Part shown: positions 61,520 through 64,000 of the stretch, piece after piece
Layout: each line of letters opens with the position of its first letter
How positions within the stretch are numbered: position 1 is the first letter of the stretch
Origin: a virus
Virus record (IMG/VR): IMGVR_UViG_3300048438_000153
Span: 186,001-250,000 of that record
Length of the DNA stretch: 64,000 nucleotides
Strand: one strand, 5' to 3'
Translations under genes and position numbers: made by a program
The notes under the pieces: generated by a model
Told to the model about the DNA's origin: nothing
Seen by the model: the letters and a program-made list of their open reading frames with translations, nothing else
The model's database searches: none

Positions 61520-62217
61520 AAGAAATGATCGACTATTTCCTAGCGATGATAACCCCTCCGATTGAGGACGCTTTAGTTCTCGTCTCAAAGCCTTCAGAAA
61601 TAGACTATGATAAGTATCTAGACAACAGTGGGATAATCCCAACCTATAAGCCCTCTGTTCATGGATTAATATTACTTTCCGAACCCACTGAGAAAGAGGC
61701 GGAGCTTATTTTCTCAATACTTAAACCTGGCGCCCACATCGTGCTAATCCCAAGCGAAGACACCCTAATCGGACATAAGGGTGTCATAGAGTTAGAGGAC
61801 ATTGGATGTGAGGTTCGAGATGCAATCTTTGTAGCAGAAGACGCTGAGAGCTTTTATTACACGTCAAAAGCGAGCCGTTCAGAAAGAGAATCGGGATTAA
61901 CACCTGAGAAAGAGGGGGCGCGAGCTAACACACATCCTACAGTGAAGCCCATTTCTATCATGGAGTGGTGCGCTAGAGACACCCCACCCAACTCCACTGT
62001 TGTAGACCCATTCTTAGGCTCGGGTACGACAGGCATTGCGATGTCTCGTTTAGGGCATTGCTTTGTGGGGATAGAGCTTCAGCCTGAGTACGCTAAAATC
62101 TGCGAGGCGCGTATTCGGTATTGGATGCCCATAGGCACTGAGGTTAACTCTGAAGCAGAGGTAGGAAAGACCGAAGAGAAAGAGGGGAGGACTCTTTCCA
62201 TCTTCGACCTCTTCTAA
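61516..62217 (+). CDS. DNA methyltransferase, C-terminal half
   Basis: 233 residues. The first 105 residues are variable; then FYYTSKASRSERESGL, HPTVKPISIMEWC and the AdoMet motif DPFLGSGTTGIAMSRLGHCFVGIE are complete. It would complete the DPPY half at 60254; two unrelated genes lie between them. GAGGAAGA precedes the ATG. Confidence 0.85.
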   Translation: MKEMIDYFLAMITPPIEDALVLVSKPSEIDYDKYLDNSGIIPTYKPSVHGLILLSEPTEKEAELIFSILKPGAHIVLIPSEDTLIGHKGVIELEDIGCEVRDAIFVAEDAESFYYTSKASRSERESGLTPEKEGARANTHPTVKPISIMEWCARDTPPNSTVVDPFLGSGTTGIAMSRLGHCFVGIELQPEYAKICEARIRYWMPIGTEVNSEAEVGKTEEKEGRTLSIFDLF

Positions 62218-62318
62218 TATCTCTCGTACCATCGCTCTGCTTTGTACTCAGGACTCTCTATTTTCACTGAGAAGAACAGAGGGAGCAGAGAGATAAAAAG
62301 TAAGAATAAAAAACACAT
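62214..62318 (-). CDS. 34-residue single-TM mini-protein
   Basis: Reads MCFLFLLFISLLPLFFSVKI then ESPEYKAERWYERY. A perfect AAGGAGG lies 7 bases before the ATG, which makes it likely to be translated. One membrane helix with a short charged tail is typical of phage mini-proteins that act on host membrane proteins. Its stop overlaps the methyltransferase stop tail to tail. Confidence 0.6.
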   Translation of the reverse strand: MCFLFLLFISLLPLFFSVKIESPEYKAERWYERY

Positions 62319-62385
62319 CAAATAGCCTCCTTAGTTAGTATACACACAGTATGTGGATGTAAGACTTATCGAAAGGAGATTACAT

Positions 62386-63036
62386 ATGATACTTGGATTA
62401 GACCCCTCTCTCCGAAACTTCGGATGGGTTCTCATGGAAGATGACGGCATCTTCTTAGACAAAGGAATGATGTCTACAGAAGCGAGCATGGTCTTCGTTG
62501 AGAGGTATGTCTTTCTCAGAGAAGGTCTGCGAGAAGTCGTTCAGAAAGTACGAGCAGATCACCCTGATAAGACGCTCAGAGTAGGTATCGAGTCACCCAT
62601 CTTCAACGACCTTTACTCTGAGGGTATGTACGGACTCTTTCTCTACTCTAACGAAGCTCTCATGCTAGAGAAGTGTGACACGGTGTACTTGTCGCCCAAT
62701 CAAGTCAAAGCTCACGCCGCTTCTTTCTTAAATCGACCGAAAGGGTGGAAGATGCAGAAAGGAGACATGGTGGACGCGGTTAAGGAAGCCACTGAGGGTC
62801 AGGGCGCGAAGAGGTGGAATCACCACCAAGCAGACGCTTATTGGGTCGGGCGCACTGCGGGTCGGTTTTGGCAACTGACCGAGGGTACGATCACCCGAGA
62901 TGATCTCTCAGACTTAGAGCGTAGGCAATTCACTGATTATGAGAAATATGTGCGCGGAAAGAAGGCGGGCAAGACCAAAAGGAAAGGCATAACCTACAAG
63001 GAAAACGACAGATATTTCCGTTGGTCTGAAGATTAA
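62386..63036 (+). CDS. RuvC-like Holliday junction resolvase
   Basis: 216 residues from the ATG at 62386 (AAGGAG 7 bases upstream); the longer frame lacks a site. The RNase H-fold acidic residues are visible: MILGLDPSLRNFGW (D6), VGIESP and the late HHQADAYWVGR. It would cut recombination junctions before packaging. It lies just upstream of recA. Confidence 0.82.
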   Translation: MILGLDPSLRNFGWVLMEDDGIFLDKGMMSTEASMVFVERYVFLREGLREVVQKVRADHPDKTLRVGIESPIFNDLYSEGMYGLFLYSNEALMLEKCDTVYLSPNQVKAHAASFLNRPKGWKMQKGDMVDAVKEATEGQGAKRWNHHQADAYWVGRTAGRFWQLTEGTITRDDLSDLERRQFTDYEKYVRGKKAGKTKRKGITYKENDRYFRWSED

Positions 63037-63119
63037 GTTTTTTATTCGGTGTGCGCCCTCACGACTCTGATATAAGGGTGTGTCACCTTTGATCCCTAAG
63101 AGGAAAGGAAGCCGAGAAC

Positions 63120-64000
63120 ATGGCTAAAGGAAAGAGAAAGACAGATTTAATGGCGGCGGCAAAAGTCGTAGCAGGCGTTTTGAAAGAGGATCATGTTGTT
63201 TCTCTCGACCCAAACAGTCTTAAAGAAAGCAGACCTCACGTTTCAACAGGGTCAGTAGCTCTCGATTATCTCATCGGGGGGAAAGAGAACGAACATGGAG
63301 TGCGCCCATGTCCAGGAATACCGAAAGGAAATATCACAAACCTTTACGGCTTGGCGGGTGCGGGAAAGACTACAATCGCGCTTCAGACTGCCGCTCAGGT
63401 GTGCGCGGAGGGCGGTACTTGTGTTTATATTGATTGGGAGCACGAAGTTGACCATAGATACGCCTCAGTCTTAGGTGTTCCTGTTTCTGACCCCTCCAAG
63501 TTTCTCCTGATTCAGCCTGATACTCTTGAGGCGGGACTGCGCTACATCTTTACCATGACTGATGCGGGAGTAGACCTCATCGTCATCGACTCTGTGGGCG
63601 CGGCTGTTCCGAAAGCCGTCTTTGAAAAGAATGACGATGGCCCTACGCCCGTAGGTCTTAACGCTCGTCTTTGGAGCACCTACCTCCCTAAGATCAAGAG
63701 TAAGATCAAATCCTCTGAGACTGCAATAATAGGCATTTCTCAGCTCCGTGAGTCCATCGGGGGAATGTCCTTCGCAGGCCCTAAGAAGATCCCTCAAGGT
63801 GGTAAGGCTTGGACGTTCTACTCGACCCTTCAGATTATGCTTCGCGTAGTCGGAAAAGAGAAAGGAAAACAGTGGGACGGTATGCAAGGAAAGGTCGTGG
63901 AAACCGTACTCGGTACTGCGGTGAGGGCGAAGCTCGACAAGTGCAAGGTTTCTGACTCGGCGCACAAGGAAGTTGATTTCTATCTGATGTCGGGAGAAGG
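63120..64000 (+). CDS. recA: RecA-type recombinase, C-terminus cut by window edge
   Basis: The frame starts at the ATG at 63120 with an AGGAAAGGAAG site and is open to the window end (293 codons). It has LYGLAGAGKTTIALQ (P-loop), IDWEHEVDHRYASVLG, Walker B IVIDSVGAAVPKAVF, and IGISQLRESIGG in loop L2 position. It carries out strand exchange for recombination-driven replication. A CCTTT/AAAGG hairpin at 63087-63109 spans the ribosome site. Whether it has the usual C-terminal domain cannot be seen. Confidence 0.93.
   Translation, partial: MAKGKRKTDLMAAAKVVAGVLKEDHVVSLDPNSLKESRPHVSTGSVALDYLIGGKENEHGVRPCPGIPKGNITNLYGLAGAGKTTIALQTAAQVCAEGGTCVYIDWEHEVDHRYASVLGVPVSDPSKFLLIQPDTLEAGLRYIFTMTDAGVDLIVIDSVGAAVPKAVFEKNDDGPTPVGLNARLWSTYLPKIKSKIKSSETAIIGISQLRESIGGMSFAGPKKIPQGGKAWTFYSTLQIMLRVVGKEKGKQWDGMQGKVVETVLGTAVRAKLDKCKVSDSAHKEVDFYLMSGE

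Noticed and set aside
62327-62378. Another ribosome-site-pairing leader before the RuvC-like gene
   Set aside because: The CCTCCTT word is better explained as the ribosome site of the minus-strand mini-protein at 62214-62318.

Overview
The window is a 64 kb piece of a large tailed double-stranded DNA phage (Caudoviricetes, probably a jumbo-type myovirus). The evidence is a dense two-strand layout with very short gaps and frequent 4-bp overlaps, a head-packaging block (prohead protease, portal, terminase), two fibre proteins of more than 1,800 residues, an endolysin, and a large private set of replication and nucleotide genes. No tRNA, rRNA, CRISPR array or integrase was seen. The host is unknown. 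A lipoprotein with a lipobox fits a Gram-negative host, and the nucleotidyl cyclase resembles a type I recall from Myxococcota and related bacteria, which is only a weak hint.

Layout. 1-16.6 kb (minus): virion morphogenesis, in transcription order a Ser-rich basic protein, structural proteins, a likely small terminase, a TerL split by an intein, portal, a 1,133-residue protein, prohead protease and a head protein cut by the left edge. 16.7-18 kb (plus): PIN-PhoH. 18-33.4 kb (minus): ThyX, a basic virion-like protein, a lipoprotein/cyclase/membrane-protein cassette, a probable SSB and partner, a RecD-like helicase, both class I ribonucleotide reductase subunits and delta and delta-prime clamp-loader proteins. 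33.4-34.3 kb holds no gene but is full of hairpins and a G-poor low-complexity stretch. 34.3-35 kb: three small plus-strand genes. 35.3-40.5 kb: a 1,737-residue SNF2-like helicase. 40.6 kb: a membrane HExxH protein. 41-52 kb: the two fibres. 52-58.4 kb (minus): small genes, sigma-like HTH, NusG-like factor, DnaX-like clamp loader, beta-helix tail protein, triple-HTH protein, amidase endolysin. 58.4-64 kb (plus): divergent GroEL-like chaperonin, a broken and rearranged DNA methyltransferase, DUF3310, dCMP deaminase, RuvC-like resolvase and RecA (cut by the right edge).

How it works together. The phage brings dNTP supply (NrdA/NrdB, ThyX, dCMP deaminase), a bacterial-style three-part clamp loader, recombination (RecA, RuvC-like, RecD-like, SSB), transcription control (NusG-like and HTH proteins) and folding help (GroEL-like). 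Several transcription units start with an inverted repeat whose 3' arm contains or abuts the Shine-Dalgarno sequence, suggesting a shared leader design.

The most unusual items are the membrane-bound class III nucleotidyl cyclase cassette, the hairpin-rich 860-bp gap at 33.4-34.3 kb, the scrambled methyltransferase remnants, the GroEL-like protein with a changed ATP site, and the repeated leader inverted repeats.
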